This document shows, piece by piece, positions 6,148 through 7,282 of a stretch of DNA of 7,282 bases. The stretch spans positions 1 through 7,282 of the forward strand of contig DASVNH010000214.1 in assembly GCA_036383955.1 (NCBI GenBank), read 5' to 3'. Every line of letters starts with the position of its first letter. The stretch's first letter is position 1. The notes beneath the pieces were generated by a model, which made no database searches, was not told the DNA's origin, and saw nothing but the letters and a program-made list of their open reading frames with translations. Position numbers and translations under genes: made by a program. Source of the DNA: JACQFK01 sp036383955 (GTDB lineage Bacteria > Planctomycetota > MHYJ01 > JACPRB01).

Positions 6148-7281
6148 CTAACGCCTCGTCCGGTACAGCTGACGTCCTGCGGGCGCGTCGCCGCGCCCCT
6201 CTCCGTAGACGTGGAGGACGTCGCCGACGTCGTTCCCGCGGAGATACACGACCCGCCGCGAAAAGTCCGGACGGTAGAGCAGATACGAGCGCGTTTCGAA
6301 GCCGCCCCGACATCCCACGGCGTCGTCCGGGACGTCGTCCGCCCAGAGCGTCAGCGCGCTCCGCGTCTTCACGGGCTGCCGCGCCAGCGCCTGGAAGGAC
6401 GTCCACGGGAGATCGTAAGGGAGCGTGGTGGCCGCGAGGCACACGACGACCGCCAGCGCCGCCAGGCCCGCCGCGGGTTTCGACCGCGCCGCCCAGCCCG
6501 CCGCCGCGATCGCCAGGAGAGCGGGAAAGAAAAAGGCGTACTTCAGGCACCAGGGATCGTTCTGCGTGAACGTCAGCGTCGTGAGCAGCGACACGCCGAA
6601 CGCCGCCGCGAGCGCGCGCAGCCGTGGCTCCTCGCGAAGCTGGAGCAGCAGCCCGATCAGGCCCAGCCCGACGGCCGCCGCACCCCAGCCCGCCCCGTGA
6701 TCGACGTTGGCCCCCGTCGCCGCCGGATCGAGCAGCCGCCCCGACAGCAGGTCGCCCAGGTTCGCGCCCAGCGACCCGAGCCGCGGCCCCAGCTGCACCG
6801 CCACCGGGTTCTCGACGTCCGACCCCAGCGGATAGAACGGACTCCCGAACCAGAGCAGGTTCCGCGCGTACCAGAACGCGCCGACGACGACCGCCGCCGC
6901 CGCGAGCGCCAGCCCGCGGCCCGACCGCCTCCGTTCCTCCGCGCGCGTGAGCCAAGCGAGCAGCAGAAAGCCGGAGAGCGCGAAGCCCGCGGTCGGCTTG
7001 ATCCCGACGCCCAGCGCCGCCGCGACGGCGATCGCCCCCCACGAGGCCCGTCCGGCGAGCAGCGCCGCGACGGTCAGCGCCATCGCGGCCGCCGGCGCGT
7101 CGTTGAGGCAGGACGTCGCGCTCAAGTGAAATCCGGGCGTCAGGACGTAGATGAGGGACGCGAACGCGGCCGCGCGCTCGTCCAGGCCGGTCCGGCGGGC
7201 GAGGACGTAGACGGCCGAGGCGGCGAGCGCCACGAACTCGACGCCCGCGGCCTCGATCAGGACGTCGTGCCGGAGAAACAC
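6148..7281 (-). CDS. GT-C/ArnT-like polytopic membrane glycosyltransferase, C-terminal part (partial)
   Basis: The frame is open to the right edge, and the GTG at 7281 is probably an internal valine, so the true N-terminus lies outside. The 377 visible residues contain about nine hydrophobic spans (approximately 8-27, 36-55, 60-80, 85-108, 122-145, 195-215, 222-240, 248-265, 270-290), followed by a soluble C-terminal tail of about 85 residues. Segments such as NDAP, WYARNLLWFGSPFYPLG and LKYAFFFPALLAIAAAGW resemble the dolichyl-phosphate-mannose mannosyltransferase/ArnT superfamily. These enzymes move a sugar from a polyprenyl-phosphate donor to lipid, protein or glycan on the outer face of the inner membrane. 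The conserved acidic residues in the first periplasmic loop fall outside the window, so catalytic competence cannot be judged. It ends with TAG at 6148-6150, nine bases before the next gene, which points to co-transcription. A DUF2142-type membrane protein of unknown role is the main alternative. Confidence 0.7.
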   Translation of the reverse strand: MFLRHDVLIEAAGVEFVALAASAVYVLARRTGLDERAAAFASLIYVLTPGFHLSATSCLNDAPAAAMALTVAALLAGRASWGAIAVAAALGVGIKPTAGFALSGFLLLAWLTRAEERRRSGRGLALAAAAVVVGAFWYARNLLWFGSPFYPLGSDVENPVAVQLGPRLGSLGANLGDLLSGRLLDPAATGANVDHGAGWGAAAVGLGLIGLLLQLREEPRLRALAAAFGVSLLTTLTFTQNDPWCLKYAFFFPALLAIAAAGWAARSKPAAGLAALAVVVCLAATTLPYDLPWTSFQALARQPVKTRSALTLWADDVPDDAVGCRGGFETRSYLLYRPDFSRRVVYLRGNDVGDVLHVYGEGRGDAPAGRQLYRTRR

Positions 7282-7282
7282 C

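Noticed and set aside
7279..7281. GTG as the start of the membrane protein
   Set aside because: The frame is open to the edge and the first span begins at once; members of this superfamily have an N-terminal span and an acidic loop before this point, so the codon is probably internal.
1..7282. tRNA, rRNA or riboswitch
   Set aside because: I found no cloverleaf with a T-loop GTTCGAATC-type motif and no conserved rRNA or riboswitch core on either strand.

Overview
This is a GC-rich stretch (roughly 70% by eye) that looks like chromosomal DNA of an environmental, heterotrophic, Gram-negative-type bacterium. The protein mix is a large two-domain secreted acetyl-xylan-esterase-like hydrolase, a secreted SGNH esterase with a C-terminal extension, and secreted proteins of unknown function with very short signal peptides. 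That mix is most like Planctomycetota in my experience, with Acidobacteriota or another metagenome-derived phylum as alternatives. The assignment is inference; no rRNA or marker gene is present to settle it.

Layout from left to right. Bases 2-160 (+) are the last 52 codons of gltD, the small subunit of glutamate synthase. A 78-base gap follows, filled with two kinds of short direct repeats. Bases 239-2236 (-) encode a 665-residue exported hydrolase, with an intact N-terminal alpha/beta-hydrolase domain and what looks like a second, inactive copy at the C-terminus. A dispersed-repeat-like sequence sits inside its signal-peptide region. A 54-base divergent intergenic region separates it from a 617-residue secreted protein of unknown function (2291-4144, +). 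That gene converges with the next one across a perfect 14-bp inverted repeat (4148-4178), a likely bidirectional terminator or a small repeat element.

The right half is a probable three-gene leftward operon, transcribed from beyond the right edge. It holds a GT-C/ArnT-like polytopic membrane protein (6148 to the edge, N-terminus missing), a small secreted beta-sandwich protein (5455-6138) and a secreted SGNH/GDSL hydrolase (4181-5410). The three genes are 9 and 44 bases apart.

The proteins point to envelope or extracellular carbohydrate-ester chemistry: two ester hydrolases acting outside the cytoplasm and a membrane enzyme that probably moves sugars onto a lipid or envelope acceptor. Nothing in the window is a defence system, CRISPR array, prophage or classical insertion sequence. 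The less ordinary signals are the repeat embedded in a signal peptide, the AT-rich perfect hairpin in a GC-rich setting, the duplicated and degenerate hydrolase domain, and short signal peptides without N-terminal charge whose starts are forced by the sequence.
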